Of a stretch of DNA of 64,000 bases, positions 8,937 through 17,258 are shown in pieces. This DNA comes from JAIQFV01 sp041494885 (lineage in GTDB: Bacteria; Acidobacteriota; Terriglobia; JAIQFV01). The notes beneath the pieces are model-generated. The model was not told the origin of the DNA. It saw nothing but the letters and a program-made list of their open reading frames with translations, and did no database searches. Position 1 is the first letter of the stretch. Each line of letters begins with the position of its first letter. Location: positions 1-64,000 of the forward strand of contig JBGQBO010000025.1 in assembly GCA_041494885.1 (NCBI GenBank), written 5' to 3'. The translations under genes were made by a program, and so were the position numbers.

Positions 8937-9005
8937 CAGCAATCAGCTTTCAGCCGTCAGCCATCAGCCGTCAGCTTTCAGCCGTCAGCAATCAGCTTTT
9001 CAGCT
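8937..9005 (+). repeat. Heptamer array, gene-3' arm of copy 2
   Basis: About nine TCAGCNN units on the plus strand. They overlap the S23 stop codon and end 7 bases from the nadC start. Confidence 0.88.
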
Positions 9006-9345
9006 TCCGGATGAGCGATGTCAACATCTTTTTGACCTCGACCACGTCTTTTGTCAACGAATCGTAGCCTCCGGTGTTTAGAAAGTTGAGATCATTCGCC
9101 AAGAGGATATGATATTCGAGCACACTGGCCGATCCGAACGCAATCTGGAGAAACCGACTGAACTCTGCACTGCTTTCGCGACCACAGCCTTCTGCAATGT
9201 TCGCCGGAATAGAAACACCAGAGCGACGAATCTGAGATGTCAGCCCATACTGCTCTTCCTTTGGAAACTTTTTTGTCGCTGCGTTTACGGCCAGTGCGAG
9301 TTCATGGCCCTTTCGCCAGACATTGAGATTCTTGAAGTCTCTCAC
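8992..9345 (-). CDS. Four-helix-bundle protein, S23/IVP family (copy 2)
   Basis: 117-residue near-twin of the gene at 5699-6058. Changes are A13G, Y21N, E75V, E93G, N99K and A102V, and then a different tail (LKS). The GTG start sits in the same GGTGAAATGTGAGAG context. The reading frame is intact, so both copies are probably functional or recently so. It lies antisense to copy 1 across the nadC-nadB segment. The family links to 23S rRNA intervening sequences and Avd-type proteins are established; any role in moving this element is inference. Confidence 0.9.
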   Translation of the reverse strand: MRDFKNLNVWRKGHELALAVNAATKKFPKEEQYGLTSQIRRSGVSIPANIAEGCGRESSAEFSRFLQIAFGSASVLEYHILLANDLNFLNTGGYDSLTKDVVEVKKMLTSLIRKLKS

Positions 9346-9450
9346 ATTTCACCGAGACCTTTCATTCGGGGAACATTTGTCAGAGTCTTAGGTCCGCGCC
9401 TATTCATGAACTGGAACCATGCGCACGAACCCATTTCTGAAATCTCGAAC

Positions 9451-9528
9451 GCTGATAGCTGATAGCTGATTGCTGACCGCTGAGGGCTGAAAGCTGATGG
9501 CTGACGGCTGAAAGCTGATCGCTGACAC
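9451..9528 (-). repeat. Heptamer array, leader-side arm of copy 2
   Basis: About eleven GCTGANN units on the plus strand, ending about 10 bases before the nadA stop codon. Confidence 0.88.
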
Positions 9529-9537
9529 CCGCACTCC

Positions 9538-10479
9538 TCAACTCATCTCCAACATGCGCTGGATCGGCCGCAAGGCCCCGAGCCTTAAAGGCTCGTCCAT
9601 CAGGATTTCGGGGGAGCGGGTTTTCATGGAGAGATAAACCTTTTCCAGCGTATTCAACCGCATGTGGGGGCATTCATTGCAGGCGCAATTGCTGTCTGGA
9701 GGGGCGGGAATAAACACCTTATCCGGGGCCTTCTTCGACATCGCATGGATGATCCCCGGCTCCGTGGCGATGATAAATTCATGGGCAGGGCTCTCGATCG
9801 CATAATTGAGGATGGACGTCGTGGAGCCGATATGATCGGCAAGCCGGAGGACGGATTCCTCGCACTCCGGGTGCGCCAACACCAGCGCCCCGGGATGAAG
9901 GACTTTCAACTGGATGATCTTCTTCTCTGAAAAAATCGCATGCACCATGCAGGAGCCGGGCCATAACACCATGTCGCGACCGGTCTTGCGAATCAGGTAG
10001 CGGCCCAAATTCTGGTCTGGAGCAAAGATGATCTTCTGCCCCGGCGGGATCTGGCGGATGATCTTCTCCGCGTTGGAGGAGGTGCAAATAATATCGCTCA
10101 GGGCCTTCACCGCCGCCGAACAGTTGATATAGGTGATGACAAGATGATCCGGATGGCGCGCCTTGAACGGCTTAAATACCTCAGCCGGGCAGCCTTCCGC
10201 GAGCGAGCAGCCCGCTTTCAAATCCGGGAGGAGCACGGTCTTTCGCGGGTTGATGATCTTGGCTACTTCAGCCATGAAATGAACGCCGGCAAAGACAATG
10301 ACGTTCGCCTGCGTCCCAGCCGCTTGCTGAGCGAGCTGAAGACTATCGCCGGTGAAATCGGCGATGTCCTGTATTTCCGGATCCTGATAATAGTGTGCCA
10401 GGATGACCGCGTTCAATTCCCTCTTGAGGGATTCGATCTCCCGGGCAAAATCGATCTCAACGTCGAGCCCAGCACTCAT
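9538..10479 (-). CDS. nadA: Quinolinate synthase
   Basis: [4Fe-4S] enzyme that condenses iminoaspartate with dihydroxyacetone phosphate to quinolinate; 313 residues. N-terminal block: VILAHYYQDPEIQDIADFTGDS. The cluster cysteines fall in the expected places (KAGCSLAEGC, WPGSCMVH and CACNECPHM near the C-terminus). HPECEESVL and GSTTSILNYA are also typical. AAGGAAG precedes the ATG. It is the promoter-proximal gene of the NAD group, now separated from nadC by the second S23 element. Confidence 0.96.
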   Translation of the reverse strand: MSAGLDVEIDFAREIESLKRELNAVILAHYYQDPEIQDIADFTGDSLQLAQQAAGTQANVIVFAGVHFMAEVAKIINPRKTVLLPDLKAGCSLAEGCPAEVFKPFKARHPDHLVITYINCSAAVKALSDIICTSSNAEKIIRQIPPGQKIIFAPDQNLGRYLIRKTGRDMVLWPGSCMVHAIFSEKKIIQLKVLHPGALVLAHPECEESVLRLADHIGSTTSILNYAIESPAHEFIIATEPGIIHAMSKKAPDKVFIPAPPDSNCACNECPHMRLNTLEKVYLSMKTRSPEILMDEPLRLGALRPIQRMLEMS

Positions 10480-10671
10480 GACATGCTTCCTTGAATCAAC
10501 ATGAATCTATTTTAACACAGGCAGGAGAAAAACCTCTCGGAATGCGGGTCCGCAAGACATTCACCCGAGGGCTGAGGAGGCATCAGGGAACGGCTTCAAA
10601 AAACCAAGGGTCTCGTAGGGTAATATTTGTAGGGACACGTCACCGGCAGCCTATCAATGGGGAGAAACAGC

Positions 10672-10971
10672 CTATTTCCGTCGGGCGGAATCCACTAGAT
10701 GCCTAACCAGCGGCTTCAGCGGATCGGGGAGGGAGGCTTCATCCACTTCCACCGCTTTGGTCTTCCCACCCTCTTCGATCTGGATCCGATAAACGAAACG
10801 ATCCGGCATGGGTCGGGCAGATTTGATGGAGTCCGGTAATTCGAAAAAAGTGGCGCCCTCTACCATCTTCCTGACTTGCCCCGCTTCATCCGGACTCAGC
10901 TCCTCGGTATCCACGGAGGATGACAGCTTGATCCCCGCAAAACCTCCTGATCTTTCAAGTCGAATACGCAT
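10672..10971 (-). CDS. Emfourin-like protealysin inhibitor
   Basis: About 99 residues, matching the emfourin family of proteinaceous inhibitors of M4 metallopeptidases. It begins MRIRLERSGGFAGIKLSSSVD, then has LSPDEAGQVRKMVEGATFFELP and ends with PLKPLVRHLVDSAR. The frame is open about 200 bases further upstream (Arg/Gly-rich, partly from an ATCCGAAAT-type repeat), but the ATG at 10969-10971 has AAGGA seven bases before it and matches the family start. It follows the M4 protease gene on the same strand, the usual protease-inhibitor pairing. It probably keeps the cytoplasmic protealysin in check. Confidence 0.85.
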   Translation of the reverse strand: MRIRLERSGGFAGIKLSSSVDTEELSPDEAGQVRKMVEGATFFELPDSIKSARPMPDRFVYRIQIEEGGKTKAVEVDEASLPDPLKPLVRHLVDSARRK

Positions 10972-11211
10972 GGGTGATCCTTGCCCTGGGTCGTAGCCCA
11001 CAGTTCCTTGTTGTTCTGCCACGAATCGTGCGGCGCTCCGGGCCGAGCCTAGTGTTGATGGCGTCGGGGTCCCACCGCGATAAACAAGCGCAGACCCGCC
11101 CGATTCTGGCCGGCGGACCCGCGATCCCATTCCGAAATCCGCAATACGAAATCGGGATGAGCGCCGCATGAGATGGTGAGAGTCGTTCTCACAGATTCCA
11201 ACCGCGGGGAT

Positions 11212-12327
11212 CTAGAGTCCCACGGCCTTCCATCCTGCCTGGACGGCCCTGACCTCATCCGACGCCTTGCCAAACAGGTCTGAGGCGACGGCGGCGGTCA
11301 TGAGCGCAGCCGCCGCGAAGTCGGAGTCTGGGCGCAACTTGTCGCGCAACGCGACGTACCAGATCTTGCCCGCCTTCGTCCACGCGTTTCCTCCCATCTG
11401 AACGGCAGTTTCGTAGAAGGCCCGGTTGGGGATCCCGGAATTCAAATGGACCCCTCCGTTGTCCTCGTTCGTTTGAACATAGTCTTTCATGTGCCCCGGC
11501 TGAGGGTCCTTTCCGAGAACAGGATCGTCATACGCCGTGCCCGGAGCTTTCATTGACCGCAGGGCCACCCCTTTCACTCCAGGGGCCAGCAGTCCCTGTC
11601 CGATCAACCAGTCTGCCTGCTTGGCGGTCTGCCCCAGTTTGTATTGTTTGACCAGCGAACCGAACACGTCCGAGAATGATTCATTTAATGCACCGGGCTG
11701 ATCCTGATACGACAGTTCGGCCTCATTCGCCGTCACGCCATGAGTCAGTTCATGGCCAATCACGTCAATCGCAATGGTGAAACGGTTGAACAATTTTCCA
11801 TCGCCGTCCCCGTACACCATCTGCTGGCCGTTCCAAAAGGCGTTGTCGTAGCTTCTCTCATAATGGACGGACGAATCGAGTCGCATGCCCTTGTCATCGA
11901 TGGAATTTCGATTGTACACTTGAGAATAAAAATCATAAGTCGCACCCGAGCCGTCGTAGGCCTCATTTGCGGCCTTGTCCTTGCTTTTCGGATCTCCCTC
12001 TCCACGCACCAATTTGCCCGGAAGGCTGGAGCCGTGCCTGGCATCGTAAATGGTGCGTCGTTTTGTCCCCGTGGCGGTGGACCCCGTTGTGGCCAGCAGC
12101 GACATCACCTTCCGCTGACCGCGCAGTTGTTCTGACAATGTCAGGGTGTGCCACGCCCACTGCTTCTGCTTTTGACTCCCTCGATGCGCTACTTCTTTCA
12201 GGATGTGCGGAGGGAGAATGCAGAATATCTTACAGATGCCAGAGCCTCCCTCAGAACTCGTGGTAGCCTTTTCGCTTTCCCTTGGAATCTCAGACCCGTG
12301 AATTCCCCTGAACTCCTTCTCGGTCAT
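11212..12327 (-). CDS. Protealysin-like M4 metallopeptidase
   Basis: Zinc protease of the thermolysin family, 371 residues, without a signal peptide. The short propeptide carries the protealysin hallmark CILPPHILKEVAHRG (residues 36-50, PPxxL type). The zinc site is HELTH (192-196) with the third ligand in NESFSD (E216), and the catalytic histidine is H294 in GGVHLNSG. All catalytic residues are present. Protealysins act inside or outside the cell and are linked to invasion or interspecies interactions in some bacteria; the role here is unknown. The downstream emfourin gene supports the subfamily call. Confidence 0.92.
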   Translation of the reverse strand: MTEKEFRGIHGSEIPRESEKATTSSEGGSGICKIFCILPPHILKEVAHRGSQKQKQWAWHTLTLSEQLRGQRKVMSLLATTGSTATGTKRRTIYDARHGSSLPGKLVRGEGDPKSKDKAANEAYDGSGATYDFYSQVYNRNSIDDKGMRLDSSVHYERSYDNAFWNGQQMVYGDGDGKLFNRFTIAIDVIGHELTHGVTANEAELSYQDQPGALNESFSDVFGSLVKQYKLGQTAKQADWLIGQGLLAPGVKGVALRSMKAPGTAYDDPVLGKDPQPGHMKDYVQTNEDNGGVHLNSGIPNRAFYETAVQMGGNAWTKAGKIWYVALRDKLRPDSDFAAAALMTAAVASDLFGKASDEVRAVQAGWKAVGL

Positions 12328-12630
12328 TGTCGTTCTCCTTTTTCAAAGATGACCCCGGTTCCCCGGGACGATTGAAGGCAGCGAGACTCTGCCATCCGGT
12401 TGTGAAATGAAAGTGCGAGATCATATCATCAAGGGGAGGGGGGGGAACAACGAAAAAGAAGGGCTGGACTCTCGGTAAAATAAGACTGGGTCACACCATT
12501 CGAGCAAGGAGAGGGGGGATTGAACCTCCCCTCCCCGGTCAGCGCGGCCTGGTCGGACTCTCGGGCGCCTTTAGTGGACGCCCGAAAAATGATCTTCCCA
12601 GACACTCGACCAATATCAAGACAACTCCGA
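12328..12630. other. Intergenic region between htrA and the M4 protease gene
   Basis: About 300 bases without a convincing gene. It holds the leader of the M4 protease gene (AAGGAG-type site just before 12327) and, at 12511-12533, a GC-rich hairpin (GAGGGG with CCCCTC) that may end htrA transcription. It has no clear T-run, so the terminator call is weak. Confidence 0.4.
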
Positions 12631-14178
12631 CTACTGTTCCCCCTCGGGGCTCAAGCCCAGGAAAACTGTTGCTCCGTTGCGATTGATCAGAAGCAACGCC
12701 GTATCATTCTTCCCAATCTTCGAAGCGATACGGTTGTAGTCATCGACATTTCTGACTTCCTGGCGGTTCACCTCCTGGATGACATCGCCGCGCTGCAGCC
12801 CGGCGTCCTGGGCGACAGTGCCGGATGCAATAGATGAAATGACCACCCCGGTCGTGTCACTCGGCAGGTTTAATCTCTGCGCCAGCTGCGGGGTAAGATT
12901 CTGAACGGAGATCCCATTCATCACATTGGTGAACTCCGTGGCGGGCGTTTCACCTGAGGACCCGGCTTGGGCCAACGATTTCGGCATCTCGCCCAACAAG
13001 ACATCCAAGGTTATCTCCTTGTTGTTGCGCCAGATTTTCGCTTTGACGGTGTTGCCCACCGGGGTCAATCCCACCTGGTATGCGAGTTGGCTCCTGTTTT
13101 GAACCTCAGTGCCATTGAATTCGAGGATGATGTCCCCCACCTTAATACCGGCCTTCGCAGCGGGACTGCCTGTAGTGACTTCAGATACGATGGCGCCACG
13201 GATTTCCTTCAAACCAGAGGCGCGGCCGATCGCCGGGGAGACATCTCCAATGCTCACGCCCAGCCAAGCCCGTACCACTTTCCCTGTTTTGATCAGGCTT
13301 TCAGCCACCTGCCGGGCCATGTTGCTGGGGATTGCAAAACCCACTCCGCTGGATCCCCCGTTGGGTGTCTCAATGGCGGTGTTGATGCCGATCAATTCGG
13401 CCCGGATGTTCACCAGCGCACCGCCCGAATTTCCGGGATTGATGGCGGCATCCGTCTGGATGAAATCTTCATAATCTTCAATGCCCACATTCGAACGACC
13501 GACCGCACTGACAATGCCTCGGGTCACGGTTTGATTCAACCCAAAGGGATTGCCGAAGGCCATGACGTTCTCTCCCACTCTCAGCCCTTTGGAATCGCCC
13601 CAAGGGATGGCACGTAGACCGTCCGCCTCAATCTTTACCACGGCGATGTCGGTCTTGGGATCCGCGCCAATTAATTTCCCTTTAAATTCCCTCCGGTCAC
13701 CAAGCTGGACACGGATTTCGGTGGCCTTATCAATGACGTGATTGTTGGTGATGATGTAGCCGTTGGGGCTGATAATCACGCCAGAACCCAGGGCATGCTC
13801 CCGCTGCTCACGTGGAACGCCCTGGAAATCGGGTCCGAAGAACTGTTGAAAGAAGGGATCATTAGAGAAGGGAAACTGACCCGGCCGGGCCTTTATGACC
13901 TGAGTGGTCGAGATGTTGACGATTCCGGGAAGGATGGCTTTGGCGATGGATTCAAAGGCTCGATTCTGCTGTTCTAAGACACTGACCTCCTGGGCGTTGA
14001 CCAAGGGATCCTTCACGGGTGCATATCCTTGAGAGTAACTGACTTGCAACTGGTGCACGGTCAGCCACAAGATGGCCACCACACCCGCGATCCCTGCGGC
14101 CCAGAAGGTGAGTCTTCCGCGTCGATGGTGGCGAGTCGCGTGTGGCCGTGCGATGGAGCTTTCCATTTGATTTTCCAT
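12631..14178 (-). CDS. DegP/HtrA-type periplasmic serine protease with two PDZ domains
   Basis: Do-like protease of 515 residues anchored by one N-terminal membrane helix (about 24-43), so the rest is periplasmic. The catalytic triad is complete: H147 in TNNHVID, D177 in KTDIAVVKI and S251 in NPGNSGGALVN. PDZ1 spans roughly 300-390 and PDZ2 roughly 415-505. It degrades or refolds damaged envelope proteins. The intact triad argues against a chaperone-only role. The start ATG follows a purine-rich AAAAAGGGG stretch. Confidence 0.94.
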   Translation of the reverse strand: MENQMESSIARPHATRHHRRGRLTFWAAGIAGVVAILWLTVHQLQVSYSQGYAPVKDPLVNAQEVSVLEQQNRAFESIAKAILPGIVNISTTQVIKARPGQFPFSNDPFFQQFFGPDFQGVPREQREHALGSGVIISPNGYIITNNHVIDKATEIRVQLGDRREFKGKLIGADPKTDIAVVKIEADGLRAIPWGDSKGLRVGENVMAFGNPFGLNQTVTRGIVSAVGRSNVGIEDYEDFIQTDAAINPGNSGGALVNIRAELIGINTAIETPNGGSSGVGFAIPSNMARQVAESLIKTGKVVRAWLGVSIGDVSPAIGRASGLKEIRGAIVSEVTTGSPAAKAGIKVGDIILEFNGTEVQNRSQLAYQVGLTPVGNTVKAKIWRNNKEITLDVLLGEMPKSLAQAGSSGETPATEFTNVMNGISVQNLTPQLAQRLNLPSDTTGVVISSIASGTVAQDAGLQRGDVIQEVNRQEVRNVDDYNRIASKIGKNDTALLLINRNGATVFLGLSPEGEQ

Positions 14179-14486
14179 AGGCTTACTACCCCTTTTTCGA
14201 TTTTTTCGTCCCCTGTTTAGACGTTCAATGAGAATATTTGGCCTTCCCTAATCCACATCGTTATACGATTGTGATTCAGCTCCAGAGGTTGTTTCAAGGG
14301 CAAGAGGAGAAAGAGGAATGGGTTGCCAAAAGGCGAGTCCAAGCAAGCAGAACCTTAACTCTACGATGGGCTGCGGATTGGCCGTATCGACAAGGCGCAC
14401 TGACCGCCCTTTGGTTGACAGGGAGTCTGTATTTCCTCGATTGCGCTTACCTCATGTGAAAACTAAACACCGTTCAATCCAAGGCT
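14179..14486. other. htrA upstream region
   Basis: No gene seen on either strand that I trust. It contains the htrA leader and, at 14257-14269, a small dyad ATCGT-TAT-ACGAT that could be an operator or a -10 region. No clear consensus promoter. Confidence 0.3.
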
Positions 14487-16124
14487 TCACTTCCGCTCTG
14501 CGACGATCAGGGTGATGTCATCGTGCTGCAGGACGCCGGAGGTGAACTCGGTCAGGCGCTCCATGATTTTGACCTTCATCTCTTCCGCCGAGAGGCTGCG
14601 ATGAGTCATGATGAGTTCCAACAGACGTTCATCCCCGAATTCTTCCATGGTTTTGGACTGGGCTTCTGTCACGCCGTCGGTGAAAAAGACCAGCCGATCC
14701 CCGGAGTTCCAGGCGACCATCCCTTGTTCGTAGGGAACGGCGTCGAATATCCCCATCACCATTCCGCCTTCGCGCAGAGGGCGCACCTCCCCGGCGGCTG
14801 TCACCAGCAGGGGCGGGTTATGTCCCGCATTGCAGTACCGAAACTCGCCTCCGTCGGTGAGAACCCCATAAAAGGCAGTGACAAATTTTCCGCTGGGGTT
14901 CTTTTGCGCCAAATGGTGGTTCACTCGGGCGATGGTTTCCGCCGCCGACTTCTCGGGGCAGGCCTCGGACAAGAACATCCCCTGAGTCATGGACGTGAGG
15001 AGCGCGGCAGAACAGCCCTTCCCCGCGACATCGGCGATGACGATGCCAACCTGGTTCTCCCCGAATGGAATGAAATCGTAATAGTCCCCCCCAATGGCCC
15101 GACACTGGATGTTGACCCCGGAAAACCGTGTGTACGTAAACTCCGGAGGTGATTTGGGCAAAAGGGTTTGTTGAATCTCCCGGGCGATCTTGAACTCCTC
15201 TTCCAGTTGCCGCTTTTCCAGCTCCCCCTGGTGCAACCTCGCGTTCTCGATTGCAACCGCCGCATGTCCCGCGAGGGTCTCAAACAGCTCCAGATCCTGG
15301 TCCGAGAAAACCTGCGTCACGGTTTGTTTATCGACATAAAGCAACCCGATGGTCGAGACCGCGGGCGCATCCTCCGCGCCATTGTCCTGAAAGGTGGAGC
15401 GGTAGATCCGCAGGGGCACGCACATGATCGTCTTCAGGTTCAGCGCAATCACGCTCTTCTGGTCCCGCAGCGCATGGTCCCGCTCCGCATCGCACACAAT
15501 CACCGACTGATCGGTTTGGATCACGCGTTGGACGACGGTCCGGCTCAGGCGATGTTGCTTGTCCTCAAGGGCTTCGCGGGTCATATTTCGCGACATGGCG
15601 ATCTGAAGTTCGCCCTGCGCATCCTTCAACATCAAAAAGCCGCGATCGGCACCCGCCAGCTCCATGATGGCATCCATCACGCGGTGCAGAACATCATCCA
15701 GGATCAAAGAAGAGCTCAACGCCTTCGAAACTTCAAGAAGCATGCGCAAGTGGTGGGCACTGACTTTGCTCGCCGCCGAATCATTGGTCGAACTGATGGA
15801 AGCCAGCACGGAGTCTTTCACTTCCTCCAAGGCAAACAGCAAGGCCTGGGCCGGATTGGATCCCAGCTGGATGCGATCGCCATGCGCGAGCTTTCGCTCC
15901 GTCACCCGCTCGCCGTTCACGATGGTCCCGTTCTTGCTGCCGACGTCCACCACGTAGAAACTTCCATTCTGGGGCCGGATTTCAGCATGGAACCGGGAAA
16001 TCGACGGATCGTTGAGGATCACGTGGTTCTCGGAATTACGGCCGATCTTCAAGACGGATTGCGAGATGGGAACCACCAGTTTTCCGCCTGAGAAATCGGT
16101 GTAGTAAACGCGAGGTCCGGTCAT
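14487..16124 (-). CDS. FHA-GAF-PP2C (SpoIIE/RsbU-type) phosphatase
   Basis: 545 residues from the chosen start. An N-terminal FHA domain (LKIGRNSENHVILNDPSISRFHAEI) should bind phosphothreonine. A GAF domain follows at about 135-300. A short linker with AREIQQTLLPKSPP leads into a PPM/SpoIIE phosphatase with IGGDYYDF and IADVAGKG metal-binding blocks. Such proteins typically dephosphorylate anti-sigma-antagonist or kinase-linked partners, but no partner genes are nearby. The frame is open for 42 codons more upstream, but the ATG at 16122-16124 has a strong AGGAGGG five bases before it, so it is preferred. Confidence 0.92.
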   Translation of the reverse strand: MTGPRVYYTDFSGGKLVVPISQSVLKIGRNSENHVILNDPSISRFHAEIRPQNGSFYVVDVGSKNGTIVNGERVTERKLAHGDRIQLGSNPAQALLFALEEVKDSVLASISSTNDSAASKVSAHHLRMLLEVSKALSSSLILDDVLHRVMDAIMELAGADRGFLMLKDAQGELQIAMSRNMTREALEDKQHRLSRTVVQRVIQTDQSVIVCDAERDHALRDQKSVIALNLKTIMCVPLRIYRSTFQDNGAEDAPAVSTIGLLYVDKQTVTQVFSDQDLELFETLAGHAAVAIENARLHQGELEKRQLEEEFKIAREIQQTLLPKSPPEFTYTRFSGVNIQCRAIGGDYYDFIPFGENQVGIVIADVAGKGCSAALLTSMTQGMFLSEACPEKSAAETIARVNHHLAQKNPSGKFVTAFYGVLTDGGEFRYCNAGHNPPLLVTAAGEVRPLREGGMVMGIFDAVPYEQGMVAWNSGDRLVFFTDGVTEAQSKTMEEFGDERLLELIMTHRSLSAEEMKVKIMERLTEFTSGVLQHDDITLIVAERK

Positions 16125-16499
16125 AAAGCCCTCCTTCCCGCCATGGAGTTCCTCCAAATCAATTGCCTGGAATGGCGATATTATAACGGGAGTGGCCTCC
16201 TGAGGGAAGGGTAAATACAAGATCCCCTCTGACCGGGCATCCGGGAGCACCCTGCGGACCCCTTTCCCAGCCCTCCCCGCGTCTCCGGGTCATGCGGGAA
16301 CGAAGCGTCCGATCAGACCCTTCATGTAGTTCAGCCTGGAAGAGGGACCAGGGAAAGAAGGAATCCCCGCGAAAATCCCGAGGAGAGGAAAACGCCAGGC
16401 AAGAGACGTTCGACCCTCTCCCGAGCCCATGAAAGGGCCCGCAGCGGGAGAGAACGGGCGAGGAGACCCAGGACCGCTTTTTTTGACCGCTTTTTGCCC

Positions 16500-16528
16500 T
16501 TGACATCCCTCGTGCCGTTCCCTAGAAT
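16500..16528 (+). promoter_or_regulatory. Sigma-70 promoter of the tetR gene
   Basis: TTGACA at 16500-16505, a 17-base spacer and TAGAAT at 16523-16528: a near-consensus housekeeping promoter facing tetR. It may also drive the leu genes that follow. Confidence 0.75.
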
Positions 16529-16543
16529 ACCGACCGGTCGGTA
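16528..16543. promoter_or_regulatory. Probable TetR operator
   Basis: A perfect 16-base palindrome TACCGACCGGTCGGTA starts at the last base of the -10 box. Its placement over the transcription start fits autorepression. Palindromes of the CCGACCGGTCGG type are common operators of TetR-family regulators of fatty-acid or acyl-CoA genes. Confidence 0.75.
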
Positions 16544-16643
16544 GCTCACCGCCGACCCCCCAAGGCCCGAAACCCATGGGACCGGTTCCACGGTGACTCA
16601 AAGCCGGTCCATATTCCCTGTCGCAAGGAGTCCGTCGGCGCCC

Positions 16644-17231
16644 ATGCCCTCAACGCGCGGAAAAGCCCGCCTGCACAATCCGATCTACGACATCGCAGCG
16701 AAAGTCATTCACCTGCGGGGGTACGATTCCACATCCATGAGCGACGTCGCCCAGGCGGCGGGTTTGACCAAGGCGGGGCTTTATCATCATGTTGCCAGCA
16801 AAGAACAACTGCTCTACACCATCCTCGATTACGGAATGGACCTGACGGACGAGGTTGTCATCAAGCCGGTTCAAAGCCTGCGCGATCCCCGGGAACGGTT
16901 GCAGCAGATGATCGAGCGCCACCTCCGGCTGATTTTGCAGGAGCGAAATCACGAAGTCACCGTGATTCTCCATGAGGACAAATCCCTGAAGGGCGCGATG
17001 CGGCGGAAGATCACGGAGAGGAAGAAAGCGTACATCCGGTTCGTGGAAGGGCTGGTCCGGGATGTTCTGAAGCAGCAGGGCCGGAAGGAGATGAACCCGC
17101 GGCTCGCCGCCTTCGCCCTTCTGGGGATGATGAACTGGTGCTATCAGTGGTATCGGCCGGGCGGGCCCATTTCAATTTCACAGTTGGTCCGGGGAATGAC
17201 CCGGATTTTTTTCAACGGGATCCTCCGGTAA
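16644..17231 (+). CDS. TetR/AcrR-family transcriptional regulator
   Basis: About 195 residues. The N-terminal helix-turn-helix is typical: IYDIAAKVIHLRGYDSTSMSDVAQAAG followed by KAGLYHHVASKEQLLYTILD. The C-terminal half is all-helical, with MMNWCYQWYRPGG near the end, resembling the ligand domain of acyl-CoA-responsive members. ATG 16644 follows AAGGAG at a rather long 13-base spacing; a GTG at 16593 is the alternative. It is probably autoregulated through the palindrome in its promoter. It is transcribed toward leuA with a 27-base gap, so it may be cotranscribed with or regulate the leucine genes, but the ligand is unknown. Confidence 0.88.
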   Translation: MPSTRGKARLHNPIYDIAAKVIHLRGYDSTSMSDVAQAAGLTKAGLYHHVASKEQLLYTILDYGMDLTDEVVIKPVQSLRDPRERLQQMIERHLRLILQERNHEVTVILHEDKSLKGAMRRKITERKKAYIRFVEGLVRDVLKQQGRKEMNPRLAAFALLGMMNWCYQWYRPGGPISISQLVRGMTRIFFNGILR

Positions 17232-17258
17232 GAGGGGGGATCCGAAGGAGGGTTTGAT

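Larger units (their letters stand above)
8937..9528 (-). mobile_element. S23-heptamer element, copy 2
   Basis: Second full element, inverted relative to copy 1 and lying between nadA and nadC. Read on the minus strand it has a TCAGCNN array (9528-9451), a leader beginning TTCGAGATTTCAGAAATGG that matches the copy 1 leader with scattered changes, the S23 gene, and the inverted GCTGANN array (9005-8937). Homology between the copies covers leader, gene and arms but not the flanking genes. This defines the element ends and argues for movement or duplication of the whole unit. Confidence 0.7.
16125..16643. other. Divergent control region of the PP2C and TetR genes
   Basis: About 520 bases without a gene. 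On the minus side a TATAAT lies at 16180-16185 upstream of the phosphatase, with no good -35. On the plus side a strong promoter and operator sit at 16500-16543. A short in-frame GTG at 16593 could extend the TetR N-terminus. Confidence 0.5.

Noticed and set aside
14238..14459. 73-codon plus-strand ORF upstream of htrA
   Set aside because: No RBS or family match; it lies in the htrA leader.
15168..16091. 307-codon plus-strand ORF
   Set aside because: Antisense to the FHA-GAF-PP2C gene, with no domain of its own.
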